Shown: positions 1 through 7,998 of the stretch, piece by piece
How positions within the stretch are numbered: the stretch's first letter is position 1
How the letters are laid out: each line of letters begins with the position of its first letter
Assembly: GCA_017614345.1 (NCBI GenBank)
Contig: JAGACB010000222.1
Location: 1 to 35,889 of the forward strand
DNA: 35,889 bases
Direction of reading: 5' to 3'
Origin: Lachnospiraceae bacterium
Lineage (GTDB): Bacteria; Bacillota; Clostridia; Lachnospirales; Lachnospiraceae
The notes under the pieces: model-generated
What the model was told of the DNA's origin: nothing
Database searches by the model: none
What the model saw: the letters and a program-made list of their open reading frames with translations, nothing else
Position numbers and translations under genes: made by a program

Positions 1-1707
1 AGAGGATTCCACCGGTGTCTTTCCGGAGATGGAATGTCTTCTGGCAAATGCATCACTGGCGGTCTCACCATACTCATAACCGGAGCCGTCAACACCGCGT
101 TCATTATCCAGCTTGGAAAGCTCGGAAAGGGTACGATTGTCCCTTCTGGGCTTTAACTGAGGACGGATGGGCGGGGGCGGAGGTACGTCCGGATCCGTTT
201 TGCCCATATCCTGAACAAAGGCCTCCATCTCATTGAAGATGGGTCCTTCATAACTCATTCTTCTTGCTGCGGCAGTGGTCTGTTTGGACATGACCACGAT
301 ACCGCCGTCATCCATGGCTACTTCCACAGCGGAAGGATCCTTGGTGGAAGGCTCCTGATAGGAAGGGTGACTGACCCTGGAGCCGGTAGTTCCGTAACCG
401 GGACGTTTGCTGGCCTCTTCAGGCTTCTTGAACATGGACTGATCAGGGAATTCCCCTGTGGCATCCGTGTCAGTCTGTGCAGGCTCTTCTTTCTTGAAGG
501 AGGCACCTAAGCCATAACCGACCTGAGGCTTCTCCTCTTTCTTTTCTTCTCTCCGTGCCTCATTAATGTCCGGATTTCCGGAATCAAGACCGAAGATATT
601 AAGACCGGAAGTATCCGGCTGTTCTTCCTTCTGTACGGCGCCCTTTTTCTTCTTTTTGGGTGCTTCCTCTTCGGGAGAGGCAAACATTTCCCTGGGATAT
701 CCCTGAATAGGACTTCCGGCATTTTCTTTGTTTTCATTCCCGTGATCACGGCTCTGAGATCTGGAGGAGGTTCTGGTGCTCTGAGCACTGTTCTGCTCCC
801 GTCTGGACTCCCAGTAATCCCTGGAGTCACGACTGTCACGATCGGCACTGTTCTTCCGCTCGGATGCTGCCTGCTCACGAAGAGAGGCTCTGCGGCGCTG
901 TTCTTCCCTGCGGTCCACCTCATCCTCTCTGCGTTCTCTTGCACTCTCCAGAAGGAAAGAGAAAAGTCCGGGAATGGACAGGCCGGTCATCAGGATCACA
1001 CCGATCAGCATCAGGATCAGGATAATGACAATGGCACCGGGTTTACCGCACAGGAACATCAGAAGATGTGTTCCGAGAACGCCGATAAAACCTCCCGGTG
1101 TAGAGGAAATGCCCTCGAAATAATCAAGAGCAGCCAGTTCTTCCTTTTTGGTCACGATCACCTGAAACAGGGTGGAAAGACACACTAAAACAAGGGCCAT
1201 CCCGGAGATCCGGATCCAGGTGGTCCTTTCATACCAACGATATATGATATATACCAATACAGCTAACAGAATAAAGGGCAGGACAAAGGAAACAATGGTT
1301 CCGATCAGCGCATGAGATACCAATGCAAGGATCTCACCTGCTTTTCCGCCGAAGCCCAGTACGCCGAGAAACATCAGTGTACAGAAGCCGAAGGAAAGAA
1401 GGGCGCAGATCTCCCGGAAGAACGGGAACAGACCGCCTTCACTTTCCTGTCTCAGTTCCTCTTCACCGGCATAGGAAGAATACTCTCTCTCCCTGTCATC
1501 CTCCTGATACTTTCTGGAAGAAGAAGTCCTGGAAGATGACTTCGCACCGCTCTTACTCCTGCTTCCCGCGGAACGGGAACCGGAGGCGGCAGAAGACTTT
1601 CCTGAGGTCGCCGAAGAGCCGCGTGAGGATGATCCTGACGCAGCATTTCCTGTCTTTTTGGATTTGGATGTATTTTGTGTACGGGTATCACCTTTCGTAC
1701 TTGCCAT
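1..1707 (-). CDS. ftsK: DNA translocase FtsK/SpoIIIE family, N-terminal part (cut by window edge)
   Basis: The reading frame is open from an ATG at 1707 to the left edge, giving 569 residues and no stop, so the C-terminal motor lies outside. FtsK/SpoIIIE proteins anchor at the septum and pump chromosomal DNA. The visible part starts with a Ser/Gly/Lys-rich cytoplasmic tail of about 95 residues. Four or five membrane segments follow up to about residue 260, for example ALIGTIVSFVLPFILLAVLV and the Ile/Leu-rich run near AIVIILILILMLIGVILM. After that comes a long charged, probably disordered linker rich in Arg, Glu, Ser and Pro. This membrane block plus linker is the usual FtsK/SpoIIIE front end. 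The start follows an AGAAGGA ribosome site and a good promoter at 1740-1768. The family call rests on topology and linker composition only, because no Walker or gamma domain is visible. Confidence 0.8.
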   Translation of the reverse strand, partial: MASTKGDTRTQNTSKSKKTGNAASGSSSRGSSATSGKSSAASGSRSAGSRSKSGAKSSSRTSSSRKYQEDDREREYSSYAGEEELRQESEGGLFPFFREICALLSFGFCTLMFLGVLGFGGKAGEILALVSHALIGTIVSFVLPFILLAVLVYIIYRWYERTTWIRISGMALVLVCLSTLFQVIVTKKEELAALDYFEGISSTPGGFIGVLGTHLLMFLCGKPGAIVIILILMLIGVILMTGLSIPGLFSFLLESARERREDEVDRREEQRRRASLREQAASERKNSADRDSRDSRDYWESRREQNSAQSTRTSSRSQSRDHGNENKENAGSPIQGYPREMFASPEEEAPKKKKKGAVQKEEQPDTSGLNIFGLDSGNPDINEARREEKKEEKPQVGYGLGASFKKEEPAQTDTDATGEFPDQSMFKKPEEASKRPGYGTTGSRVSHPSYQEPSTKDPSAVEVAMDDGGIVVMSKQTTAAARRMSYEGPIFNEMEAFVQDMGKTDPDVPPPPPIRPQLKPRRDNRTLSELSKLDNERGVDGSGYEYGETASDAFARRHSISGKTPVESS

Positions 1708-1739
1708 TTCATTATCCTTCTAGTAAAAATTCTCATTAC

Positions 1740-1768
1740 ATTATACAAAGAAAGCAAAATACAGTCAA
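1740..1768 (-). promoter_or_regulatory. Sigma-A type promoter for the ftsK-like gene
   Basis: On the minus strand a TTGACT -35 box (1763-1768) and a TATAAT -10 box (1740-1745) are separated by 17 bp. The start codon at 1707 lies about 25 nt past the expected transcription start. The promoter sits directly behind the tRNA-Ser terminator, whose T-run abuts the -35 box. Confidence 0.8.
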
Positions 1769-1802
1769 CAAAAAAAGTTGGCAGATATCGCATCTGCCAA
1801 CT
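1769..1802 (-). terminator. Intrinsic terminator of tRNA-Ser
   Basis: A perfect 11-bp stem AGTTGGCAGAT/ATCTGCCAACT with a 5-nt loop is followed on the minus strand by a run of seven T. It lies just downstream of the tRNA-Ser 3' end and upstream of the ftsK promoter. Confidence 0.9.
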
Positions 1803-1813
1803 ATCTTTATGCG

Positions 1814-1901
1814 CGGAGAGTCAGGGATTCGAACCCTGGGTTCCTTTCTGGGGAACACGAAATTTCGAGTTTCGCACCTTAGGCCTCTCGGACAACTCTC
1901 C
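1814..1901 (-). tRNA. tRNA-Ser(CGA)
   Basis: The 88-nt minus-strand sequence folds as a class II tRNA. The acceptor GGAGAGT pairs with ACTCTCC and the discriminator is G. The anticodon stem CGAAA/TTTCG encloses loop CTCGAAA, giving anticodon CGA. A long variable arm follows, then T-arm CAGGG-TTCGAAT-CCCTG. The encoded 3' end continues as CGC, so CCA must be added after transcription. The gene has its own promoter and terminator. Confidence 0.95.
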
Positions 1902-1956
1902 ATTTAAGTTCTACGCCCATCGAAAACAAGTTTTCAAGAGGTCATCGAACTATCGT

Positions 1957-1985
1957 ATTATCTAACAAATATGCGGTTTTGTCAA
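1957..1985 (-). promoter_or_regulatory. Promoter for tRNA-Ser
   Basis: A perfect TTGACA -35 (1980-1985) and a GATAAT -10 (1957-1962) are 17 bp apart on the minus strand, about 55 bp upstream of the mature tRNA. The -35 box overlaps the TGA stop of the upstream HAD phosphatase gene (1982-1984). Confidence 0.85.
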
Positions 1986-2635
1986 GTAAAATCAAGCAGT
2001 TCTTCCGGCCCGGTGATGATCCTGTCCGCTCCCGCCGCCAACAGCTCCTCTTTTTCACGAAAACCCCAGGTAACGCCTACCGTGAACATACCGGCAGCTT
2101 TCCCGCATTTCATGTCCGTATTGGTATCTCCCACATAAATGCAGTCCTCGGGAAGCACGGAAAACTTTGAGACAGCAAACAGAGGCATGGTGGGATCCGG
2201 CTTTGCAGGCATTTCTTCGGAAAGACCCAGCACCAGGTCAAAGAAGCCCTCTCCGTAGATCGCATTAATGACCTTGCAGGCTTTTGTATGATCCTTGTTG
2301 GAGCAGACCACCAGAATATGGCCCTGTTCCTTCAGCTTTTCAAGGGTCTTGGGAAGCCCCGGGAAGGAGGTTACGTTATATACACAGCCCTCCTGAAAAA
2401 GCTCTCTGTATCGGGCCGTTACACGATCTGCCGTTTCCGGATCCGTAACGCCGGATCTCTCCAAAGCTCTCCGGATCATCACATCCGCTCCGTCTCCTGC
2501 AAAATAGCGGAACAGAGGGATGGGCTGGGGTTCGATCCCGAACTCTTCAAAAGCAAGCTTTGCGGTATGACCTATGGACTCCAGGGTATCTCCCGTGGTT
2601 CCGTCCAGATCGAATAAAAACATTTTCCTGCTCAA
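1982..2635 (-). CDS. HAD superfamily hydrolase, phosphoglycolate phosphatase-like
   Basis: The 217-residue protein is a haloacid dehalogenase phosphatase of the Gph/PpaX kind. Motif I is FDLDGT near residues 8-13 (Asp nucleophile and general acid). Motif II is VCSNK at mid-protein. Motif III/IV are the Lys of KPDP and the acidic pair in YVGDTNTDM. The alpha-helical cap lies between motifs I and II. The residues after DGT are TGDT where many relatives have LxDS/T. The start appears to be TTG at 2635, because AAGGAG lies 10 nt upstream; the Met at 2623 has only a poorly spaced site. It follows the pnp terminator and has no obvious promoter of its own, so it may depend on readthrough. The natural substrate cannot be told from sequence. 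Confidence 0.85.
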   Translation of the reverse strand: MSRKMFLFDLDGTTGDTLESIGHTAKLAFEEFGIEPQPIPLFRYFAGDGADVMIRRALERSGVTDPETADRVTARYRELFQEGCVYNVTSFPGLPKTLEKLKEQGHILVVCSNKDHTKACKVINAIYGEGFFDLVLGLSEEMPAKPDPTMPLFAVSKFSVLPEDCIYVGDTNTDMKCGKAAGMFTVGVTWGFREKEELLAAGADRIITGPEELLDFT

Positions 2636-2671
2636 TGATCAAAATCTCCTTAAAGACCTTTTTACTTTAAA

Positions 2672-2707
2672 CAAAACCGGCTGTCTTTCAGATTGAAAAA
2701 CAGCCGG
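2672..2707 (-). terminator. Terminator after pnp
   Basis: CCGGCTGT and ACAGCCGG form a stem on the minus strand and are followed by TTTTGTTT. It sits between the pnp stop (2729) and the HAD gene start, so the HAD gene would need readthrough or an unseen promoter. Confidence 0.75.
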
Positions 2708-2728
2708 AACGTTTTTGAAAAATTCAGA

Positions 2729-4822
2729 TTACTGCTCGATGTCCTTGATGGAGAAGGAGAATCTTCCCATACGGTCCTTGCCGAGGCAGATAACCTTTAC
2801 TACATCGCCGAGGGTAAGAACTTCTTCCACATTCTCGATTCTCTTTTTGGAGATCTTGGAGATGTGAACCATTCCTTCCTTACCGGGTGCAAACTCAAGG
2901 AATGCACCGAACTCCTTGATGCTGATGACCTTGCCGACAAATACCTGGCCCTCTTCGAACTCAGTGGTGATGATACGCACATATTCGATGGCCTTGTCGA
3001 TCATAGCCTGATCGGTACCGCAAACAGATACCATACCGTCATCGGTGATATCGATCTTGGTTCCGGTCTCGTCGATGATGCGGTTGATAACCTTACCGGA
3101 CTTACCTACTACATCGCCGATCTTCTCAGGATCAATGGTGATCTGGCAGATCTTCGGAGCATAAGGTCCTACAGTAGCACGAGGCTCTGCAATGGCATCA
3201 TGCATAACGCCGTCCAGAATGAACATTCTTGCTTCTCTGGTTCTGCGGATAGCTTCCTCAACGATGGAACGGGTCAGACCGTGGATCTTGATATCCATCT
3301 GGATCGCAGTGATACCATCACGGGTACCTGCTACCTTGAAGTCCATATCGCCGAAGAAGTCCTCAAGACCCTGGATATCAGTCAGGACAATGTAATCATC
3401 GTCGGTGTCACCGGTAACCAGACCGCAGGAGATACCTGCAACAGGCTTCTTGATGGGAACGCCGGCAGCCATCAGAGACATGGTGGATGCGCAGACAGAT
3501 GCCTGAGAAGTGGAACCGTTGGACTCAAAGGTCTCGGATACGGTACGGATCGCATAAGGGAACTCTTCCTCAGAAGGAATCACGGGAAGAAGTGCTCTTT
3601 CAGCAAGTGCACCATGACCGATCTCACGGCGTCCCGGGCCACGGCTGGGCTTGGTCTCGCCTACGGAGTAGGACGGGAAATTATAATGATGCATATAACG
3701 CTTGGATGTTACTTCAGCATTCAGACCATCGATTCTCTGAGCCTCGGAAAGAGGTGCAAGAGTTGTGATGGTGCAGATCTGTGTCTGGCCACGGGTGAAC
3801 ATTGCAGAACCGTGAGTTCTGGGCAGAATGTCAACCTCAGCAGCAAGAGGACGGATCTGAGTGATCGCACGACCGTCAGGTCTCTTGTGATCCTTCAGGA
3901 TCATCTTACGAACGGTCTTCTTCTCAAACTTGTAAACAGCATCTCCGATGAGGGGAACCCACTCGGGATTGATCTCGTTGTAACGCTCTTCCAGACGAGC
4001 CTCGATCACACGGATATTCTCTTCTCTGGCCTGCTTGTCATCTGTGAAGACAGCCTCTTCCATTGCTTCGGGAGTAATGAAAGCTACCATATCAGCATAC
4101 ATATCCTCAGGGGTATCTACGTGAGTATATTCATGCTTGGGCTTACCGCACTCAGCAACGATCTTGTCGATGAAAGCAATGATGGTCTGGTTTACATCAT
4201 GAGCAAGATAGATCGCTTCGATCATCTTATCTTCCGGAACTTCCTTAGCACCGGCTTCGATCATGATCACCTTTTCTCTGGTGGATGCAACAGTCAGCTG
4301 AAGCTCGGAAACTGCCTTCTGCTTCTGAGAAGGGTTAACGATGAACTGACCGTCAATCAGACCGATCTGAGTAGCTGCGCAGGGACCGTCAAAAGGAATA
4401 TCGGAAATAGATGTTGCAAGAGATGCACCGATCATGGAAACAAGCTCGGGAGAGCACTCGGGATCTACGCAAAGAACCAGGTGGTTCAAAGTAACATCAT
4501 TTCTGTAATCCTTCGGGAACAGAGGTCTCATGGGACGGTCAATAACACGGGAGGTCAGGATCGCATTCTCGGATGCCTTACCCTCTCTCTTATTGAATCC
4601 TCCGGGGATCTTTCCTACGGAATACATCTTCTCCTCATACTCTACAGACAGAGGGAAGAAATCGATCCCGTCTCTGGGCTTTTCGGATGCGGTTGCGGTT
4701 GCAAGCACAACGGTATCACCGTAATGAAGAAGTGCTGCACCATTTGCCTGCTTTGCCACTCTGCCGATATCAACGGTCAGTGTACGGCCTGCAAGTTCCA
4801 TGGAAAATGACTTGTAACTCAT
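2729..4822 (-). CDS. pnp: Polyribonucleotide nucleotidyltransferase (PNPase)
   Basis: PNPase degrades RNA 3' to 5' by phosphorolysis as a trimer and works in mRNA turnover. The protein is 697 residues, the normal size. In order it shows RNase PH domain 1, the helical linker, RNase PH domain 2 (with FFGDMDFKVAGT holding the catalytic Asp residues), a KH domain (IGDVVGKSGKVINRI) and a C-terminal S1 domain (GKEGMVHISKIS) that ends the protein. I place the start at the ATG at 4822 because AAAGGAG sits 5 nt before it; the upstream in-frame ATG at 4840 lacks a site. It lies downstream of rpsO in the same direction, separated by a structured 226-nt intergenic leader, and ends in its own terminator. 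PNPase commonly autoregulates through such leaders in other bacteria; that is only inferred here. Confidence 0.97.
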   Translation of the reverse strand: MSYKSFSMELAGRTLTVDIGRVAKQANGAALLHYGDTVVLATATASEKPRDGIDFFPLSVEYEEKMYSVGKIPGGFNKREGKASENAILTSRVIDRPMRPLFPKDYRNDVTLNHLVLCVDPECSPELVSMIGASLATSISDIPFDGPCAATQIGLIDGQFIVNPSQKQKAVSELQLTVASTREKVIMIEAGAKEVPEDKMIEAIYLAHDVNQTIIAFIDKIVAECGKPKHEYTHVDTPEDMYADMVAFITPEAMEEAVFTDDKQAREENIRVIEARLEERYNEINPEWVPLIGDAVYKFEKKTVRKMILKDHKRPDGRAITQIRPLAAEVDILPRTHGSAMFTRGQTQICTITTLAPLSEAQRIDGLNAEVTSKRYMHHYNFPSYSVGETKPSRGPGRREIGHGALAERALLPVIPSEEEFPYAIRTVSETFESNGSTSQASVCASTMSLMAAGVPIKKPVAGISCGLVTGDTDDDYIVLTDIQGLEDFFGDMDFKVAGTRDGITAIQMDIKIHGLTRSIVEEAIRRTREARMFILDGVMHDAIAEPRATVGPYAPKICQITIDPEKIGDVVGKSGKVINRIIDETGTKIDITDDGMVSVCGTDQAMIDKAIEYVRIITTEFEEGQVFVGKVISIKEFGAFLEFAPGKEGMVHISKISKKRIENVEEVLTLGDVVKVICLGKDRMGRFSFSIKDIEQ

Positions 4823-4984
4823 TTTTTCTCCTTTCGCCATCAGCTCGGGAATTCTCGAAACTACTGATCAGCCTCCGAATCACCTTCGGTTTCTCATCAG
4901 CGGTCTCGGTACCTTCCCGCTCTGTGGACTTATTTGATTTTTGTTTTTCTTTTGGGAAAGCTCTTTTCTCTTAATGAAAGAAAA

Positions 4985-5035
4985 GTTGTTCAAGATTGCA
5001 ACAACAGGGTGGAGTTTCCTCCACCCCGGATCTTG
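4985..5035 (-). promoter_or_regulatory. Structured rpsO-pnp intergenic hairpin, possible processing site or attenuator
   Basis: On the minus strand an 8-bp stem GGGTGGAG/CTCCACCC closed by a GAAA tetraloop (5007-5026) can be extended by the outer pair CAAGAT/ATCTTG (5030-5035 with 4991-4996). An alternative overlapping hairpin, GTTGTT/AACAAC (5000-5005 with 4985-4990), is followed by TTTTCTTT and would exclude the outer pair. This could be a partial terminator of rpsO or an RNase III-type processing site ahead of pnp. Its role is inferred from position. Confidence 0.55.
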
Positions 5036-5048
5036 CATAAAGGCATGA

Positions 5049-5315
5049 TTATTTCCTGATGCCGAGCTTAGCGATCAGTTCACGATATGCCTCGATGTCC
5101 TTGGACTTCAGGTAATCAAGCATACCTCTTCTCTGACCAACCATCATGAAAAGACCTCTTCTGGAATGATTGTCCTTGGGATTAGCCTTCAGATGCTCGG
5201 TGAGCTGGTTGATCCGCTCTGTGAGCAGTGCAACCTGAACCTCGGGAGAACCGGTGTCCTCAGGGTTCTTACCAAACTTAGCAATGATTTCTGCCTTCTG
5301 TTCCTTTGTGATCAT
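5049..5315 (-). CDS. rpsO: 30S ribosomal protein S15
   Basis: The 88-residue protein has the full S15 length and signature, including [16 protein letters not shown] near residues 20-35, then the conserved [21 protein letters not shown] segment in shortened form DNHSRRGL...RRGMLDYL that binds 16S rRNA at the h20-h22 junction. S15 is an early platform-assembly protein of the 30S subunit. The start at 5315 follows GGAGG with an 8-nt spacer; upstream in-frame codons reach into the leader and are not used. It has its own promoter at 5413-5441 and a structured leader that may let S15 repress its own translation. pnp follows downstream. Confidence 0.98.
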   Translation of the reverse strand: MITKEQKAEIIAKFGKNPEDTGSPEVQVALLTERINQLTEHLKANPKDNHSRRGLFMMVGQRRGMLDYLKSKDIEAYRELIAKLGIRK

Positions 5316-5339
5316 GTTTCTTTCCTCCATAATAAGATT

Positions 5340-5412
5340 CTTACCGTATTCTGAGTCATAGGTCGGAGTCTCCGCATCACCCAGGGTACGGCGTACAAAT
5401 TGATACCGTAAG
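5340..5412 (-). promoter_or_regulatory. Candidate S15 autoregulatory leader (three-way junction) upstream of rpsO
   Basis: In the rpsO leader two distant segments, CTTACGGTAT (5412-5403) and ATACGGTAAG (5349-5340), can form a 10-position stem with one G-G mismatch. Inside it lie hairpin GTAC-GCC-GTAC and hairpin CGGAG-A-CTCCG, giving a three-way junction just before the ribosome site. S15 is known to bind three-way or pseudoknot structures in its own mRNA in several phyla. One caution: the -10 box ends at 5413, so a start 6-7 nt later would trim the outer stem. Confidence 0.5.
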
Positions 5413-5441
5413 ACTATAACATAAACTTTCCGATGTTTCAA
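5413..5441 (-). promoter_or_regulatory. Promoter for rpsO
   Basis: TTGAAA (5436-5441) and TATAGT (5413-5418) are 17 bp apart on the minus strand, about 100 bp upstream of the S15 start. It is divergent from the trp promoter at 5540-5568, with about 100 bp between them. Confidence 0.75.
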
Positions 5442-5539
5442 GCCCCTTTTTTACAACTGAACCGCTGTTTTTCAGCATTTCCCGTCACACTCTTCATTTT
5501 CCCGAGAAAAAAAACTGAAAATTTTTCCGAAAAATGATG

Positions 5540-5568
5540 TTGACAAATGTCGTTTGTGGTGTTATTAT
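5540..5568 (+). promoter_or_regulatory. Promoter of the trp operon
   Basis: A perfect TTGACA (5540-5545) and TATTAT (5563-5568) are separated by 17 bp. Transcription would start near 5575 and run through the T-box leader. Confidence 0.85.
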
Positions 5569-5573
5569 CCACC

Positions 5574-5860
5574 TAAATCGAATACGAATCCAAACCGATG
5601 ATGCGGAGATAACGTATTATATGGTCTCACAGAGAGTTCTGCATTTGATGAGAGCAGAGCAGATCCCAGTAATGCAAATGGACCGCGGAGGGCGCAGGGA
5701 AAGAAGCTTCTTCAAGTATTCTGCGACGTGTGGGCATACGTCAGTTGCCGGGGATATGTTGGTATCCTGCTGAGCGTGCACAGAGTCTGTGCAAATCAAG
5801 GTGGCACCGCGAGTATACTCGTCCTTGACTATTTTTGCAATAGTCAGGGACGTTTTTTTT
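5574..5860 (+). promoter_or_regulatory. Tryptophan T-box riboswitch leader
   Basis: This leader of about 290 nt senses uncharged tRNA-Trp and controls readthrough into the trp genes. The conserved T-box sequence AAGGTGGCACCGCG lies at 5798-5811. It forms the antiterminator: CAAGG pairs with CCTTG, the bulge UGGC is free to pair with a tRNA 3' end GCCA, and CGAG-TATA-CTCG forms the upper stem. The UGGC bulge requires a G discriminator, which fits tRNA-Trp. A candidate UGG specifier codon lies at 5679-5681 in a purine-rich loop after the AGTA at 5669-5672, within the large stem I. The competing terminator occupies 5820-5860. The downstream genes make tryptophan, which supports the specifier assignment. 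Confidence 0.92.
5820..5860 (+). terminator. T-box regulated terminator of the trp leader
   Basis: CGTCCTTGACTATT and AATAGTCAGGGACG form a stem of about 14 positions with a short loop, followed by eight T (5853-5860). The 5' arm contains the CCTTG needed for the antiterminator, so the two folds exclude each other. Confidence 0.92.
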
Positions 5861-5877
5861 ATTGAAAGGAGAACATC

Positions 5878-7407
5878 ATGAAGCCTACATTACAGGAAGC
5901 AAAGGAAATCCTCAGGCAGGATCCTTCCTACCGGATCATTCCGGTAAGCACCGAGCTCTATTCGGATCAGGCCACCGTCATTTCCGTATTAAAGAAGCTG
6001 AAGGCAGTCAGCAATCACTGCTATCTTCTCGAATCCGCCGAGAAGACTCAGAAATGGGGACGCTACTCCTTCCTGGGATTTGATCCTTCTCTTTGTATCG
6101 CAGTTGCCGACGGACACGCAGTGATCCGCAAAACGGATCTGCCTCTGACACAGCTTCAGAACGGGGACCGCATGAACGATGCAGATCACATCTCCGTTAC
6201 CGAGTGTGATACCAAGGATCCCGCTTCTCTGATCCGGGAGATCCTGAAGGATTACAAGAGCCCCAAGCTGAAAGACCTGCCGCCTTTCACCGGAGGTCTT
6301 TGCGGATACTTCTCCTATGATTACATCAAATATCCGGAGCCTGTTTTGGACAAGCCCGTTCCCGATGAGGACGGCTTCATGGATATCGACCTGATGCTCT
6401 TCGAAAAGGTCATCTGCTTTGATGATTACCGCAAGAAGATCGTCCTCATTGTCAATATCCCCGCAGAGGATCTGGAAAATAATTACAAGAAGGCCGAAGA
6501 GATCCTGCAGAACATGAAGGATCTGATCCTGAAGGGAAATGAGATCAAGAATACCGGAGGTCATCTCCTCTCTCCCATCAAGCCCTATTTTGAAGAGGAC
6601 GCCTACTGCAACATGATCCGGAAGGCCAAGGAATACATCATCGACGGAGACATTTTCCAGGTGGTCCTTTCCAACCGCCTCTCCGCTCCCTTTGAAGGAA
6701 GCCTTCTGGATACCTACCGGGTTCTCAGGACCACTAATCCTTCCCCTTATATGTTCTATTTTTCAGGAGATGAGGTGGAAATGGCCGGTGCATCACCGGA
6801 GACTCTGGTAAAGCTGGAAAACGGTGTGCTCCACACCTTCCCTCTTGCAGGAACCAGACCCAGAGGCACCACAGAAGCCGAGGATCTTCGCTTAGCTGAA
6901 GAGCTTTTAAAAGATGAAAAGGAACTGGCCGAGCACAACATGCTGGTGGATCTTGGAAGAAACGATATCGGAAAGATCAGCTCCTTCGGAACCGTCAGCG
7001 TGGAAAGCTACATGGAGATCCAGAGATACTCCCACGTAATGCATATCGGCTCCACAGTCCGCGGAGAGATTGCTCCCGGCAGGGATGCACTGGATGCGGT
7101 AGATGCCATTTTACCGGCAGGAACCCTTTCCGGAGCTCCCAAGATCCGGGCCTGCGAGATCATCGCAGAGCTGGAGGAATGCAAGAGAGGTATCTACGGA
7201 GGCGCCATCGGCTACATCGATTTCACCGGAAACCTGGACACCTGCATCGCCATCCGCCTGGCCTTTAAGAAAAACGGAAAGGTATTCATCCGTTCCGGAG
7301 CCGGCATCGTGGCAGACAGTGTTCCGGAAAATGAATACCGGGAATGCATCAACAAGGCAGCCGCTGTGGTGAAGGCTCTCGAAGCTGCAGAAGGAGGTAT
7401 CGAATAA
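5878..7407 (+). CDS. trpE: Anthranilate synthase component I
   Basis: TrpE converts chorismate and ammonia (or glutamine with TrpG) to anthranilate, the first committed step of tryptophan synthesis. The 509-residue length is normal. The N-terminal half has the tryptophan feedback-site motif LLES followed by WGRYSFLG. The catalytic chorismate-binding half has LAGTRPRGTT, LGRNDIGKIS, YSHVMHIGSTVRGE, PAGTLSGAPKIRA and YGGAIGYIDF. AAAGGAG precedes the ATG by 7 nt. It is the first gene behind the T-box leader and its TAA overlaps the trpG ATG by one base, suggesting coupled translation of the two subunits. The intact LLES motif suggests end-product inhibition is retained. Confidence 0.98.
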   Translation: MKPTLQEAKEILRQDPSYRIIPVSTELYSDQATVISVLKKLKAVSNHCYLLESAEKTQKWGRYSFLGFDPSLCIAVADGHAVIRKTDLPLTQLQNGDRMNDADHISVTECDTKDPASLIREILKDYKSPKLKDLPPFTGGLCGYFSYDYIKYPEPVLDKPVPDEDGFMDIDLMLFEKVICFDDYRKKIVLIVNIPAEDLENNYKKAEEILQNMKDLILKGNEIKNTGGHLLSPIKPYFEEDAYCNMIRKAKEYIIDGDIFQVVLSNRLSAPFEGSLLDTYRVLRTTNPSPYMFYFSGDEVEMAGASPETLVKLENGVLHTFPLAGTRPRGTTEAEDLRLAEELLKDEKELAEHNMLVDLGRNDIGKISSFGTVSVESYMEIQRYSHVMHIGSTVRGEIAPGRDALDAVDAILPAGTLSGAPKIRACEIIAELEECKRGIYGGAIGYIDFTGNLDTCIAIRLAFKKNGKVFIRSGAGIVADSVPENEYRECINKAAAVVKALEAAEGGIE

Positions 7408-7976
7408 TGATCCTGCTCATCGACAATTACGACAGTTTTTCCTATAACCTATATCAGTTCATCGGGGAAATGAACCCGGACATCAAGGTAGTCCGGAACG
7501 ATGCTTACACGGTTTCCGAGATCAGGGACATGGCTCCCTCTCACATCATCCTCTCCCCGGGACCCGGCTATCCGAAAGATGCAGGCATCTGCATTGACGT
7601 GGTAAAGGAACTCTCCGGAGAGATCCCCATCCTGGGCGTGTGCCTGGGGCACCAGTCCATCTGCGAAGCCTTCGGAGCAACCGTAGCTCACGCACACACC
7701 TTAATGCACGGCAAACAGTCCGTAGCAAAGGTAGATACAGAATCTCCCATCTTCGCCTCTCTTGTTCCCGAGCAGAAGGTCGGAAGATACCACTCCTTAA
7801 GTGTGGTGGAAGAAACACTTCCCGCAGAGCTGAAAGCCACCGCCGTCAGTGATGACGGAGAGATCATGGCAGTGGAAAACAGAGAAAAGAAAGTCTTCGG
7901 ACTTCAGTTCCATCCGGAATCCATTTTGACAGAACACGGCAAGGAAATGCTGAAAGCATTCCTGGATTTGGAATAA
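7407..7976 (+). CDS. trpG: Anthranilate synthase component II (glutamine amidotransferase)
   Basis: TrpG supplies ammonia from glutamine to TrpE. The 189-residue protein is a class I amidotransferase: ILSPGPGYP near 48-56, nucleophile elbow LGVCLGHQ with Cys79, and the His/Glu pair in FHPES near residue 169. The start is the ATG at 7407 overlapping the trpE stop, with GAAGGAGG about 10 nt upstream; longer in-frame starts inside trpE are unlikely. It is a stand-alone subunit, not fused to TrpE or TrpD. The same protein could also serve para-aminobenzoate synthesis as in some Firmicutes; nothing here shows that. Confidence 0.97.
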   Translation: MILLIDNYDSFSYNLYQFIGEMNPDIKVVRNDAYTVSEIRDMAPSHIILSPGPGYPKDAGICIDVVKELSGEIPILGVCLGHQSICEAFGATVAHAHTLMHGKQSVAKVDTESPIFASLVPEQKVGRYHSLSVVEETLPAELKATAVSDDGEIMAVENREKKVFGLQFHPESILTEHGKEMLKAFLDLE

Positions 7977-7998
7977 AGACAACAAGGAGAACAAAACA

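Noticed and set aside
507..1793. Several minus- and plus-strand frames of 75-194 codons across the ftsK region
   Set aside because: All lie in other frames of the open ftsK-like gene and their products are low-complexity Arg/Pro/Ser-rich shadows.
2693..4810. A 705-codon open frame antisense to pnp
   Set aside because: Its codons are in exact register with pnp codons, so it stays open only because pnp avoids TTA, CTA and TCA codons. The product has no recognisable domain and pnp is certain.
5316..5441. N-terminal extension of S15 to 5441
   Set aside because: It runs through the promoter and structured leader; S15 is 88-89 residues and the ATG at 5315 has a strong GGAGG.
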